This document shows positions 23,011-34,298 of a stretch of DNA of 64,000 nucleotides, in pieces. How positions within the stretch are numbered: position 1 is the stretch's first letter; each line of letters starts with the position of its first letter. The notes under the pieces are model-generated. The model made no database searches, was not told the origin of the DNA, and was given only the letters and a program-made list of their open reading frames with translations. The stretch comes from Microcebus murinus (Eukaryota; Chordata; Mammalia; Primates; Cheirogaleidae): assembly GCF_040939455.1 (NCBI RefSeq), contig NC_134124.1, positions 32,687,138 through 32,751,137 of the forward strand. The letters are read 5' to 3'. The position numbers and the translations under genes are program-made.

Positions 23011-24869
23011 TGTTGGTTAATTCCACCCTTCCCTCCATTACGTAGGGCAGCATTGAGACTGGCAGATACATATCTTTAAGATGTAGTGCAGGTAAGCTGG
23101 AAGCTGAATCTTTGATGGGCTGGAATAGTGAGGCTAGCCTTTCCTTGCCTACATACGAACTCTACTCAGCTGGATGACTGGGGAAAACAAAAACCTGATC
23201 TGGGTGTTTAGACATGGATGAATTTCACTTCCTATTATAAAGATAATATATTGTTGTGATAAAAACTCACATAGTTTAGAAGGGTACCCAGTGCTCGACC
23301 TTCGACATCCAATTGCTATTTTATCTCTCAGGCTGCCTTTTCTGTCCAGAGGCAGCATAAGCGTTCTGTGTCCTGATTTTGGATGTGTAAAACAATGCAA
23401 GTGCATTGGGCAGTAGGAATTCCTCATGGAAGGGACAAACATAAAAAAGCAGTGACTTTTTTTCCCGAATCACTTCCTCTAGGCATATTTGGTTGACATC
23501 TTTCCTGATATTTAAGGACATCAAAAGACCTCAACCTCATATCCAGTGTACTGCACACCCACTTCTTCCCTTTCCCCAGCTTAATCAAGGGCTGAGGAAG
23601 GAGGAGGTTTGGGGTGCTCTCTCTCCAGTTCTTTGTCTTCCCTACTCAAATAAGTCCAGTGGTCACACAGTCACTGTGCAAAGGGCCGTGTAGCTGGGGA
23701 ATGAGATGCCAGATGTCCCTGACATCTCTGTGTGAAGCTCCTGGAGTGTACCCATGCCCTGCTTGGTGTGGTTTTGGGGTGGAGAAGCTGTATCCATGCC
23801 CTTCTGAGGCAACAAGTCCCACCTCCAAAGACCGCCACCCCCCCCCCCGCCCCCAATCTTTCCCTCTCTTCTGATCACTTAGAGTATGGTAGAGGGGTGT
23901 TTCTTGGTCTTGCTTAAGATTCTTCTTTGTAGTCCTTCAGAGAGGATGCATGCTCCATGCTCAGTTATTTACTACTTGACTCTTCCTTTTTTGGAACAAT
24001 AGGAAAAGTCCCATTCTGCTTACTGAAACCTATGCGTGTCTGGGCCATGAGGTTCCACTCAGTAGGAATGAGAATGGGATTTCTATGCTGGTTGCCAAGG
24101 TGCTTTTGGATTTCACTTATCAGTAAAACAAAACTGCAAGAAGGAGTCAAGGGAGAAGATAGATAGAGGATCTTCGGCTTTTTTAAAGTAACGTATAGCT
24201 TTTGTTGTTGTTGCTGCTTTCTAGAAATAGAATTACAACTGTGCATATCATTCTGAGACTTGTTCTTCTTTCTTAAAAATAACTAGACCACTGTCTAAGT
24301 CAGCACAGGCACATTACCGCATTGTTGGTTTGGCTGCAAAGAGTCCTGCACAATGAGGTTGTGAATCTACCACTTGCAGAGTTGGGTACATCGGGAGCCA
24401 TGTAGCAGTGTCCATGCTAATAACTCCTTTGAGGGTGATCTTGACCTATCCAAGTTCTTTGCTTTTAGGATGAGTGGAGGATGTTATGACCACTTAACAG
24501 GGAAGCACCACTTTGCAAGGAGATATTCTTTTGTTCAGGTCTACTCTAGTGAAAAGGACTCTGTTTTCTTAAGTGATACTGCTCCATTATCAGGAATTTG
24601 TAAGTGAAGTTTTCTTCCCTTCTGAATGGGGATGAGGCTAAAACATCAGTAAACTTCCATTATGTTGAATTTCAGGCATGTCTCATTTGCTTTGTTGTTA
24701 TGAAAATATGTTGAAATGATTTCATTAAAAAAATTCCTAATCTATAGGTCCTAAAAATAAAATAGAAAATATTTTCTATTTTTCTATTTTCTGTTTTATT
24801 CTATCCCACTTTCTCTACATTATTATTGTTATTTTAATTGATTTATTTTAAAGAGAGAATGGTATCTAT

Positions 24870-25075
24870 GAACATTTTTTGAGACTTACCATGTGCCAGG
24901 CACTGGGCAAACTCTCTGAATTCTTAATCTAATTTAAGCCTCATGAGACACCATTATTATTCCCATGAGACATGAGGCACCGTTATTCCCATTTTACAGA
25001 TGAGAAGATTGAGGCTTAGAGAAATGCAGTTAAGTTGCAGATCTCCATTCAAATTCAGGCTTTGATTCCAGAGCA
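24870..25075 (-). mobile_element. MIR, antisense
   Basis: CCATGTGCCAGGCACTGGGC and CATTTTACAGATGAGAAGAT. Confidence 0.8.
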
Positions 25076-25084
25076 CACACTCTT

Positions 25085-26125
25085 TTTTAAAAAAATACAT
25101 TTTATTGTGAGCATTCAAAGGTACATCATGACCTTATGACATATAGATAGTAAAATGGTTACTATAGTGAAAAAAATTAACATATCCATCATATCACATA
25201 GTTACTCAGTCTCTTTTGTTTTTGTGGCATGAGCAGCTAAAATCTAATCATTTAGCAGAAGTTCCAAATACAGTACAATTTTATTAACTATAGACCTTCT
25301 CTTCTACATTAGATCTCTGGATTTGTTCATCCTACATAGCTGTTACCTTGTAACCTCTAAGCTACATTTCCCCATTTTTGTTCCTCCCTCGATAACCACT
25401 GTTTTATCCTCTATCTCTGTATATTTCTCTCATTTTTTTTTCTTTTAGATTCCGTGTATAAGTGAGATGGTGCAACACTTTTTTTGCTGTGTCTGGCTTA
25501 TTTCACTTGTCATAACATCTTCTGAGTCAATCTATGTTGTGGCAAATGGCAGGATCTCTTTCTTTTTAAAGGCTGAATAATATTCCATTGTTTATTTATA
25601 TCAAGATATCTCTATCCATTCATCCACTGGTGGACACTTAGGTTGTTTCCATCTCCTGGCTATTGTGGATAACACTGTAATAACCATGAGAATGCAGATA
25701 TCTTTACAAGACTGTGATTTCATTTCCTTTGGGAGTATGCCGAGAGGAGGGATTGCTGGATCATATGGTAGTTCTATTTTACATTTCTTTAGGAACCTTG
25801 ATACTGTTTTCCACAATGACTATGCCAAATTACATTCCCACCAACACAGTGTACTAGACTTCCCTTTTCTGCATACCCTTGCCAGCACTTGTTATCTCTT
25901 GACTTTTTGATAATAGCCATTTTAACATGTGTGAAGTGATATCTCATTGTGGTTTTGATTTTCATTTTCCTAAGAATTAATAATATTGATCACCTCTTCA
26001 TATACCTGTTGGCCATTTTTATGTCTTCTTTGGAGAAATATCTGTTCAGGTCTTTGCCCATTTTTTAATTGGGTTATTTATTTTTATACTATTGAGTTGT
26101 ATGAGTTCTTTATAAATTTTGGATA
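25085..26125 (-). mobile_element. L1 (mammalian-wide), antisense, first part
   Basis: Classic antisense L1 text: TGCTGTGTCTGGCTTATTTC, TGGATCATATGGTAG and TTTGCCCATTTTTTAATTGG. The minus strand at 25601-25816 still reads an ORF2 C-terminal remnant (WKTVSRFLKKCKIELPYDPA). Interrupted at 26126 by a piggyBac-type element and resumes at 26407. Confidence 0.9.
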
Positions 26126-26406
26126 TTAACACATTGAACTGCCGCAGAAAAAATTCAGAAACTTCCTTGGGGCCACAGTGCTTTATTACAAAAATAGAAT
26201 AAAAACTAAGCTAAAGGTAAACATAAATAGAAAAATCAAATTTATTGACTTCTATTTATTTAATCCACACTTTTAGAATTAAATTATCAGTATTAATTGT
26301 AGCAATAAAAACTTCAACAAGTAAGATGTTATATATGCTTCACGTGGCCCCAGGGTCAAAACTAGAGTGAGTTTAAATATATCTCTCATGGCAATGAATG
26401 TGTTAA
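26126..26406. mobile_element. piggyBac-type non-autonomous element (MITE)
   Basis: TTAA at both ends (26126-26129 and 26403-26406) is the piggyBac target duplication. The termini are inverted: TTAACACATTGAACTGCC at the left and, reading the other strand, TTAACACATTCATTGCC at the right. A second, subterminal inverted pair is GGGGCCAC in CTTGGGGCCACAGTG (left) and CTGGGGCCACGTG (right, other strand). The interior is AT-rich with no open frame. The surrounding L1 reads continuously if the element and one TTAA are removed. It is about 277 bp, typical of a deletion derivative moved by a transposase in trans. Mouse lemur is known for recently active piggyBac families; an older primate family is the alternative. 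Confidence 0.85.
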
Positions 26407-26570
26407 TCCCTTATCAGATATATGGTTTGCAAATGTTTTTTCCCCAATCCAAGTTTTTGTTTCATTTTGTTGATTGTTCCCTTTGCTGTGCAGTTTCTTT
26501 GTAGTCAGAGCTCAAACTCTTAACTGCTGACAGGTGCTATCTTCTATTTGATGTTAATATTATTATATAG
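26407..26570 (-). mobile_element. L1 antisense, continuation after the insertion
   Basis: CCCTTATCAGATATATGG continues the L1 interrupted at 26126. Confidence 0.8.
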
Positions 26571-26799
26571 TTCAACAAACGGGAAAGAACAAGTACTTCC
26601 AAGCACTCGTGACTCAGGTAAATATTAACATTTTGCCATACTTGCTTCAGACATTTTTTTTAAAGAAATAATTTTAGATGCAGTCAAAATCTCATTTTAC
26701 TCCTCATCTATCTCATTCTTTTTCTTTTGTCCACATGTAGGGAACACTTTTCCTGAAATTGGCATGTTTTCTTCCTGTCCAAGGTTTTAGATAAAATGG

Positions 26800-26930
26800 T
26801 TTTAATAAATGCTGCTGAGGTTGGTGTTATTTTCCTTATTTTATAAGTAAAAACACTGAGGCTTAAGTCACCGGCCCACAGATCATGCCGCTTGGAAATG
26901 GCTGGGAGAGAACCGCACCTCTAAGCTTTG
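26800..26930 (-). mobile_element. MIR fragment, antisense
   Basis: TTATTTTATAAGTAAAAACA then CTGAGGCTTAAGTCACCGGC and CCACAGATCATGCCG. Confidence 0.5.
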
Positions 26931-27124
26931 TATTCTTTTCTGGTATTGTGGGATATTTTTAATTTCCTCAGTTCCCTGACTCTTAAGGGACTTGAGAATT
27001 TAGGTATACTTCATTTTGGTATTTGAGATATGGAAAAAAGAGGATGATTTGAATAACTAGTACTTCATAGTTGTCCAAAAGAATTGTAAAAATGTTCCCT
27101 TCTCTTATCTTCCCCCATAATGCA

Positions 27125-27625
27125 TGTCTTAGTTCAGAGACTGCTAAAACAGAGTATCATAGAGTGAGTGGCTTAAACAACAGAAATTTAATTCTCATAC
27201 TTCTGGAGACTGGGAAGTTCACGATCACGGCACTGGCAGATCTGGTGTCTGGTGAGGGCCCGCTTCCTGATTTGCACATGACTGTTCTCTCGTGTCCTCA
27301 CATGGCAGTGAGCAGAGAGAGGAGGAACAACCTCTTCTGGAAGGGCCCTAATCCCATGCAGAAGGGCTCTACCTTCATGACCTAATCACCTCCCAAAGAC
27401 CCCACCTCCTAATGCCATCACATTAAGTGTTAGAATTTCAGCATATGCATGCCTGTAATCCTAGCACTCTGAGAGGCTGAGGCGGGATGATTGCTTGAGC
27501 TCAAGAGTTTGAGATTAGCCAGAGCAAGAGCTAGACCCCGTCTCTACCAAAAGGAAAAAAAAAAGGAAAGAAAAGAATTTGAACATATGAGTTTGGGAAG
27601 GACAGGAACCTTCAGTTCATAGCTA
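27125..27625 (-). mobile_element. MaLR-type LTR, antisense, with nested Alu monomer
   Basis: TGTCTTAGTTCAGAGACTGC, CTTAAACAACAGAAATTTAA and CCTAATCACCTCCCAAAGAC. Interrupted at 27448 and resumes with ATGAGTTTGGGAAGGACAGG. Confidence 0.75.
27448..27573 (+). mobile_element. Alu monomer (FLAM-like) inserted in the LTR
   Basis: CATGCCTGTAATCCTAGCAC, GAGGCTGAGGCGGGATGATT and an A-rich tail. Flanked by a 16-bp duplication, AGAATTTCAGCATATG versus AGAATTTGAACATATG. Confidence 0.85.
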
Positions 27626-27654
27626 AGCACACTGAATTTTGTGTTTTAAAAAAG

Positions 27655-27780
27655 CGATCCTGGTACAGTGATGCAAACCTGTAGTCCTACCTGCTTGCAA
27701 GGCTGAGGTGGGAGAATTGCTTGAGCCTAGGAGTTCAAGGCAAATCTGGGCTTCCATCTCCAAAGAAAAAAAAAGTAGTT
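27655..27780 (+). mobile_element. Alu monomer, diverged
   Basis: AACCTGTAGTCCTACCTGCT, GGCTGAGGTGGGAGAATTGC and an A-rich tail. Confidence 0.75.
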
Positions 27781-28649
27781 ATCTCATGGAAAGAGTTAGC
27801 AAGAAAAAAAAAAAAAACCCAAAGAAACCCTTTGTTGTTATTTAATTCATAGGGTCTTGAGCCCAGGGGTGAGTTCTGGGACACAGTAAGTACCATGTTC
27901 CACTGAGCCTGCTTTTGATGATGGGTCCATTGTCCTAGGATTTTGCCCTTTTGTGCCAACTATTGTTATCTGCCACTGCCTGGTCAGTTCTTGGAGTGCA
28001 GCCAAATATAGCTGACTGGTGACCAGATGAGGCAGCTGACATCAGTGGTCACAGATCAATAGCCCAGCAGGGTGACAATGTCAGAAAAAGTCCTGAGGAT
28101 AGTTCTGATTCAGTTATTGCGGTGGACCTGGGTTTGGATGCTTGGCTACATCACTGCTGAAGAATTTTGGGATTTCTTCCTCGCCTGCTTAATCTCAAGC
28201 CATCCAGCAAGTGGAGTTAAAGCCTTCTTGCAAAGGATCACTGGCTATTTGTTTCTCAAAGCACCTAGTCCCATGCAGTATACATAGTAGGTTCATAATC
28301 AATGCTGATTGACTTGAATCTGGAAGCCAGAACAGGAATATTAGGTGCAAGATTCATCAGAATCCTGTAGTGAGGATTGAGCTGAAAGCCTGAGAATTAG
28401 GAAACCTATAAGGTGTGCACACGTAACTGAGTCTCGAAAGTCCCATAGGCAAAGTCCCAGGACCCAGGAATCCAGGGATCCTGACGGAGGCCCTGCCACA
28501 TGAGCTTGGTGTAGGGACAGTTGGTGCCTCGATTGTTTTTCCACTTCCTGGCGGATTTTGGTGGCTTTGGCCATCAAGTGAGTTCAGGTCATTGTGACCG
28601 GATAGCCTTATCTATATTTGTGCTCTAAGGCCATCACATGGGGGACAAT

Positions 28650-28905
28650 ATGGCTGTACAGCTTTCAGGGCTGGCTTTGAAGTCACACGGACTTGAGCTT
28701 GCTCCCTGGCTGTGTAATCCTGGCCCAGTACATCCACTGACTTGAATATCAATTTCCTAATCTATAAAATAGGAATGATAACACTTAGCTCACAGTGCTG
28801 CTGTGAGCATTAAATGAGAGAAGGCACGTACAGCACTTGGCATACAGCTTTGAATGCTTTAATTGATCAGTGAATGGCAGCTAGTAATAACATCACAAAG
28901 ATGGA
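28650..28905 (+). mobile_element. MIR
   Basis: TGGCTTTGAAGTCACACGG, CTCCCTGGCTGTGTAATCCT and GAGCATTAAATGAGAG. Confidence 0.8.
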
Positions 28906-28924
28906 TTTGCATCCAGTTGGTGGA

Positions 28925-29225
28925 ATGGAGCAACTGGAGAGGCCATGTGCTGCAGTGCAGCCCTGTCGTTTCTGGAGTCAGCTGCTTGAGTTTAACTCCC
29001 GGCTGCATCACTCACTAGCTGTGTGACCGTCAGCACCTTACTTAATCTCTGTGCCTCTCTGTTGTCACTTGCAAAGCTGAAGCAGTCATAGTACCAGCTT
29101 TATAGGGTTGTTGTGGAGGTTAATTTATAATTTAATGAAACAAAACAAGAAACTGCAGCAGAGTTCCCAGCATTTAGAAAGCACTCAGAAACTATACGCA
29201 CTACTGCTAGTTGCGAATTATTTTC
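28925..29225 (+). mobile_element. MIR
   Basis: CTGGAGTCAGCTGCTTGAGT, CACTAGCTGTGTGACCGTCA and TAGGGTTGTTGTGGAGG. Confidence 0.8.
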
Positions 29226-29404
29226 CATAGTTATTGACAGATAATAAAGGCACCGGAATACGATGTGCTGCTTCATGAGGCAGACGAGCCTCCATCACCG
29301 GAGACATCCAGTTGGAAAGTAGCTTAGTCAGGATTTAGTTCTGGCGACTCAGATGCTGAGAAGTTGGAAATAACGGGTAACCACCAGACTCCTTCCCCCA
29401 TAAA

Positions 29405-29610
29405 GTAGGATGCATGGTGTGGTGGCTGCTCCTCACACTGCCATCTAGTAGCTGTGTGACCCTGGGCAAGGCACTTAACTTCTCTGTGCCTCAGGTAGGA
29501 CATTCATCTGTAAAATGGGATAATAACAGTTTCTCCCTCATATGGTTGTTATGAAGATTAAAAGGCTTAATGTACGAAGAGCTGGTAAGGCAGTACTTTT
29601 ATTCCAAACC
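29405..29610 (+). mobile_element. MIR
   Basis: GTAGCTGTGTGACCCTGGGC, TAACTTCTCTGTGCCTCAGG and CATCTGTAAAATGGGATAAT. Confidence 0.85.
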
Positions 29611-30583
29611 TGAGGTTCTTTCTGTCCAGCCGCCCTTCTTTCCTTTATATTTTCCCTCGTATCTTCCTTCTCTCCTTCTCTCCTTCCTCTCACTTTCTGA
29701 TTCACAGTAGGAGCCCAGTGGGCCCCTGTCGCTTCAGAACTTCCTTTAGGACTTGACCTTCAAGCTGGCTCACGGCAGTGAGGGGTGACTTTGCATTTTA
29801 AGTTGTTTGTTTTGGGGCTTGCAAATATGTCTGTTGAGGACATATTTTGGCAACAATCTGTCAGCCCAGTAATGAGGGGCAGCTAATAAGGCGCCTGGCA
29901 GATGCTTTTTATTTACAGAGATGACAAATGCCACTACTCGGCTGTGCTGGAATCATTTCAAAGGCCAACGGACTCATTATAGTCATCGGTACTTGCTACA
30001 CTGGGGCTCATTTTGTCAGAGGACAGTGCGTCATCGGGATTTCTGTTCATTGAATCGTTTTTGATATTCTTGCAAAAGGAAGAACATTTTAAAAATTTTG
30101 TACATTTATCCATCTCTGAACTTACATGTTTTGTAATGAGTAACTTTTGCAAATCACATTTTAGACACCGTTTGCTGCTGTTAGAACTGTGGATGTTGTT
30201 TTAGAATGTTTGCCAAGATCCCTGAGCCTTTCTGTGTCCCCAAGGCAGGGACTGAAAGCATGCATAGGACCGCAGAGCCCAGGCAGATAACGAAAATGAG
30301 GGTAGGGCTGAGCGGAGGCTGGTGATTGGAGGCACCTGCTCTTCTGCTGGGCCCGGCTGTTCCACACGCTAACTGCGCCAGCGGGAGCTCGGGCCAGCAT
30401 TGCTGGGGCACTTCATGTTTCCAAAAAGGAAGATATTTGCATACCTTTGTGAAATCTATTTTTATATGTTGTGCTGAGATGTTGGCAACCAATCCAAAAG
30501 AGTTTGAAGACAACGGGCTTCCAGACTCTGATCTGTACCTAAGGTCTAACGCAGTTGTTTCTTTGCTATTAATAGTTAAAAAC

Positions 30584-30624
30584 CAAACCAAACCAAACCA
30601 AAACAGCAACAACAACAACAAAAA
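30584..30624 (+). repeat. Short AACCA/ACA microsatellite
   Basis: (AACCA)n changing to (ACA)n, about 60 bases before the exon 3 acceptor. Confidence 0.85.
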
Positions 30625-30687
30625 CCCCACCAGCAACAAACTTGTAAGAATAAACGAGAGACCTGTTTTTTTGTTTTCTCTTTGCAG

Positions 30688-30728
30688 ACTGGTATAGGGG
30701 ATACCTCTTAAAGCACAAAATGTTACAG
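30688..30728 (+). CDS. DOCK2: DOCK2 coding exon 3 (residues 43-56), SH3 tryptophan
   Basis: The acceptor is TTTGCAG and the donor CAG|GTAAGG. The 41-nt exon encodes DWYRGYLLKHKMLQ. The D-W-Y-R-G motif (Trp44) is the conserved ligand-binding tryptophan region of SH3 domains. It is the shortest exon after exon 1, and its AC start completes an Asp codon with the last G of exon 2. Confidence 0.96.
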
Positions 30729-31777
30729 GTAAGGTCAATTGGTTATTTGGGACATGACTGGCTGTCTTCACACGGCTCTGCCACTCTGCTGGGGCAGTTC
30801 TCTCCCATCATTGCTACTCAGCAAACCAAAGCCATTCTCCCTCCGTGTGCCCTGTGCCTGGTGCCCTCTACATCTTGGTACTCACTGTGCCTTGACTCTC
30901 TCCCCCTTCTCCTTATTCTTTAAGGCCCATCTCCGGTGCTGCCGTCTCCCTGCCACTTTACCTGATGTGCTCCTCACGTGTGGTTCTCCCTCCCCCAAGT
31001 CCCCGTGGAATCGTGCCTGATTTATTTGAAATTTGTCTTCTGCCGGGGTCTCTACCTGCCAATGGTTCTCTTGCTTCAGCCCCACGCCACACGTCACCTC
31101 CACAAGAGCAGGGACCTGCTTTGCTCGTTTCCTCTCATGGCATCTAGCATAGCGACCAGATGTCCCCAAGTGTGCACACTGGTTGAATCTATGAAAGAAT
31201 TTCCAAATAGTTGATAAACTTCTCTTGCTAACTGAGCCGAATGATGGAGCAAAGAAATAATAGAAGCTTTTCCTTCTTACACTCTGAAGAACAGTGAAAT
31301 AAATCCAAGGAGAATAGGTCTCAGATCTGGGTAGCCCAAGTGCAACCCAGAACACCGTTGCTTGAGGACCAGGCCCTCCTGACCGTCCAGCTGTTCCTGA
31401 CTGTGACGGGTGGCTGCTTTCCAGAACTGGGCAGGAGAGGGGAGCAGCAGAGCCCCTTGTGTCACAGTGCTGCGTGGGTTAGAGTGTTTATCAAGCGATG
31501 CTCTCTTGCGGCCCACCTGATAGGGGGAGTGTCCGTAGTGGGGTTGAGGCATCCTTTGGGACCTAGGGCTGTTGTGGGCTCTAGGGTAACTGATGGCAAA
31601 CTGGAAGGGAAGCTAGACTTGGGATTTGCTCCCTGCTCCATCCGACTCTGGGGTTATTTCTTTAAAGTTTGAGGGTTTTGCCAGTCCGTGGCTTTGTAAC
31701 AAATCCTGAAGGCCCAGGGTCAGTCAATTCTGTAGGGATATGTCTTTTTATTTTATATTTTCTTTTGTTTCCAACAG
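30729..31777 (+). other. DOCK2: DOCK2 intron 3 (1.05 kb)
   Basis: About 30770-31200 resembles a + strand L2 3' portion. The rest (31200-31777) shows nothing recognisable. Ends with a T-rich polypyrimidine tract before the exon 4 acceptor. Confidence 0.8.
30770..31200 (+). mobile_element. L2 3' portion
   Basis: Pyrimidine-rich L2 3' part ending in CACACTGGTTGAATCTATGA. Diverged. Confidence 0.5.
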
Positions 31778-31833
31778 GGCATTTTTCCTAAATCCTTTAT
31801 CCACATCAAGGAAGTGACAGTGGAGAAAAGAAG
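31778..31833 (+). CDS. DOCK2: DOCK2 coding exon 4 (residues 57-74 plus 2 nt), end of SH3
   Basis: The acceptor is CCAACAG and the donor AAG|GTATTT, a weak donor beyond +4. The exon encodes GIFPKSFIHIKEVTVEKR plus two bases of Arg75. G-x-F-P-x-x-[FY]-[IV] (57-64) is the closing motif of SH3 domains, so the domain ends in this exon at about residue 69. Confidence 0.96.
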
Positions 31834-32317
31834 GTATTTGCCATTCCTTGCCACACTTGACCTCCCGTGGCTCGTACATGTCTCTGGCCTGTTTACTTTG
31901 AAAATCTGCCTTGGCAGGTCTGAAGGGTGTTCCTCGTGTCTGCTTTGTTGCCTGTGTTTGTTTGTGTGTCTCCCTTCCCTCACTCGATGGGAGATCTAAT
32001 CCAAACTGATCCCCGTTCAGATCCGATTCTGGGAGATACTCATTTGGAGAATCAAACTTCTCGCTGGCAGCTGCCTTTGAACTGTATTAAAGTAGATTAA
32101 TTGTGAATAATGTGCCCACCCTGGCAAAGGAGGACATGACAGAGGAAGGCCCTTGTGTTTGCATAATGTAATTGGTGTGGCGGTTGGAGGCAGTTCAGTC
32201 TAATGTCAGGAAGGCCCCTCCCAGCTGCTGCAGCTTAATGCAAATTCGCCAGCATTTTATCTCATTAGCACCTGGGTCTCAATTTCACGCCATTTTTTTT
32301 TCTCCCACCTTAAATAG
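31834..32317 (+). other. DOCK2: DOCK2 intron 4 (484 nt)
   Basis: A short intron with no obvious interspersed repeat. It contains an octamer-like TTTGCATAATG at about 32158-32168. Repeat-free sequence this close to two exons may be conserved, but that has not been checked. Confidence 0.7.
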
Positions 32318-32414
32318 AAATACTGAGAACATCATTCCTGCAGAAATTCCTCTGGCACAAGAAGTGACAACGACACTCTGGGAGTGGGGGAGCATCTGGA
32401 AACAGCTCTATGTG
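32318..32414 (+). CDS. DOCK2: DOCK2 coding exon 5 (residues 75-107)
   Basis: The acceptor is TTAAATAG and the donor GTG|GTGAGA. The exon encodes [20 protein letters not shown] and continues [13 protein letters not shown]. This is the start of the helical region after the SH3 domain that packs against ELMO1 in DOCK2 structures. It lies only 484 bases from exon 4. Confidence 0.96.
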
Positions 32415-32519
32415 GTGAGACTCGGGAATTTTGCTCCCTGGGATGGAAGCTGCTTGCAGTCTGTAGTTGGGTTCAAGTCTGCAATTTAGCCTTGAGCCGG
32501 CAGGCTAGGGGATTTTGGT

Positions 32520-32625
32520 GACATGTCAGAGCACACACTGTTATGGATGAGGACATCAAGGCCCAGAGAGGTTAGGTGACTTTCTCAAAACCACACAGCT
32601 AGCTAGGGACAGAGCCATAATAAAC
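32520..32625 (-). mobile_element. MIR fragment, antisense
   Basis: GCCCAGAGAGGTTAGGTGAC and AACCACACAGCTAGCTAGGG. Confidence 0.7.
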
Positions 32626-32654
32626 GGGATCTGGTGTGATCCTTACGTTTTTAA

Positions 32655-32815
32655 ACTAGTGTAAAAGTTGCCGAACTCGAGCATGCCTAACAATCACCTT
32701 GAGAGCTGTTAAAAATAAAGCTTTCTCCGATGGGGTTTAGCAGTCTTCGTTTTTGATAAACTCGGGGATTTGATTTGGTAGTCTGCTGCTAACACCTTGA
32801 GAAATACCGTTCTCA
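32655..32815 (+). mobile_element. MER5A-like hAT element, degraded
   Basis: CCGAACTCGAGCATGCCTAA, TCACCTTGAGAGCTGTTAAA and CTTGAGAAATACCGTTCTC follow the MER5A order. Confidence 0.6.
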
Positions 32816-33639
32816 TATATTAATTAACCGATGGCTATTGTCTTCAGAGGTATGAAGAAGCTTTAGACCCTGGAAAAATAAGGAGCATATTTTGCATTTG
32901 TTTTCCCTGTTTTGAAGCAAATCGAATTTTAAATCCTCCTTTGATGTGCCAAAGCTCCTAATGAAAGCAATTAGCTAAGCAAACCATTAAGCTGAGAGTG
33001 GAAATGTCAACCCAGGCTTACTGCATACTTGCTAGAGCACCGTGCGCCCCTGCTGGTGTACACACGCTGTGTAGACTTCTATGGCCTTAAATGTTGACTC
33101 TCATGTAGACATTTCATGATCTGTTGTGATTGGCACACTCAATTCTGTAAGTTTCCCAAAAGTTGTTAGGAAAGTTTGAAGAGAGAACAGTATCTTTTTG
33201 GCGAAAGTGATTTCTTTTTCATCTCCACTACCCCTTTTAAAATATCATAGCACATCCACACGTACCATTTCTATGTCTTAACATTTTCCCTATAAAAAAT
33301 CTTTGAATAGCAAATCCCTATGCCCGTACCCTAGGAAAGAGATTCTTAAGCATCTGCCATTTAGTATCACCTTCATGATTCTCGCCACATCTGTATACAA
33401 CATGGTATCACTTAATACTTAAATGGGAACTTCTTTTAGTAAACCTAAATCAATTTGCATAGTGAACTTCATAAAGTTCCGACAACAATTCTCTGAGTCT
33501 CCAGTGCTAACTGGGCGCCCTACAATTCAATTCAATTCTGACATGACTCCCAAAGTTGGCATGAGACTCCGTAGGCTCAATTCCACAAGACAGCCCTCCC
33601 TTCTGTGGCCAGTCTGAAGTCCCAGGTCCCCAAGCTATC

Positions 33640-34255
33640 TGTGCTTCAGTTAGAATTATTTACAAATTGAAGGATTCCTGCCACCCTTCCCCGACCAGAC
33701 ACTCCCTTTCCTGCCTCGGGTTCCATAATTCTTAGAACAGCTCACAGAACTCAGGAAAGTGCTATAGTCATGACACAGTTTTATCATAAAGGATACCGCT
33801 CAGAAACAGCCACGTGGAAGAGATGTGTAGGGCAAGGTATGGGGGCGCACGGAATGTCGATGTCCTCTCTAGGCACGACACCCTCCCAGCACATTGATGT
33901 GTTCACCATCTGGGAAGCTTCTCAAATCTTACTTTTTAAGAGTTTTAATCAAAGTTTCACAACATAGGCGTGATTGACTAAATTATTGGCCATTGGTGCT
34001 TGAGCTGGAGGTTGGGGATGGGAGAGACAGAGGGGAGTGGGGCTGAAAGTTCCAAATCTCTAATCATGTGGTTGATTCCTCTGGCAACCAGCCTCCGTCC
34101 TGAAACTATCTAGGGGCCCATCCAGAGCCACCTCTCCAGCATAAACTCAGCTATGGTTGAAAGGGGACTGTTATGAATAATAGAAAACATTCCTGTCACT
34201 CAGGATATTGCAAGGACTTTAGGAGCACTGCCTCAGGAATCAGGGACAAAGACCA
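33640..34255 (-). mobile_element. ERV-type LTR, antisense, family not assigned
   Basis: AGAACAGCTCACAGAACTCA, AAGAGATGTGTAGGGCAAGG, TATCTAGGGGCCCATCCAGA and CAATGAATAA-type text (TGTTATGAATAATAGAAAAC). I recognise the pattern as a primate-genome LTR but cannot name it securely. Confidence 0.6.
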
Positions 34256-34256
34256 A

Positions 34257-34298
34257 ACGTATACATACATACATATACGTATGCATATGTATGTACGG
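34257..34298. repeat. (TACA)n-derived near-palindrome
   Basis: Arms ACATACATAT (34267-34276) and ATATGTATGT (34285-34294) with an 8-base spacer. Confidence 0.8.

Noticed and set aside
30181..30771. 196-codon open frame on the minus strand spanning exon 3
   Set aside because: Antisense to a certain coding exon, low-complexity Leu/Phe stretch from the T-rich tract, no family resemblance.
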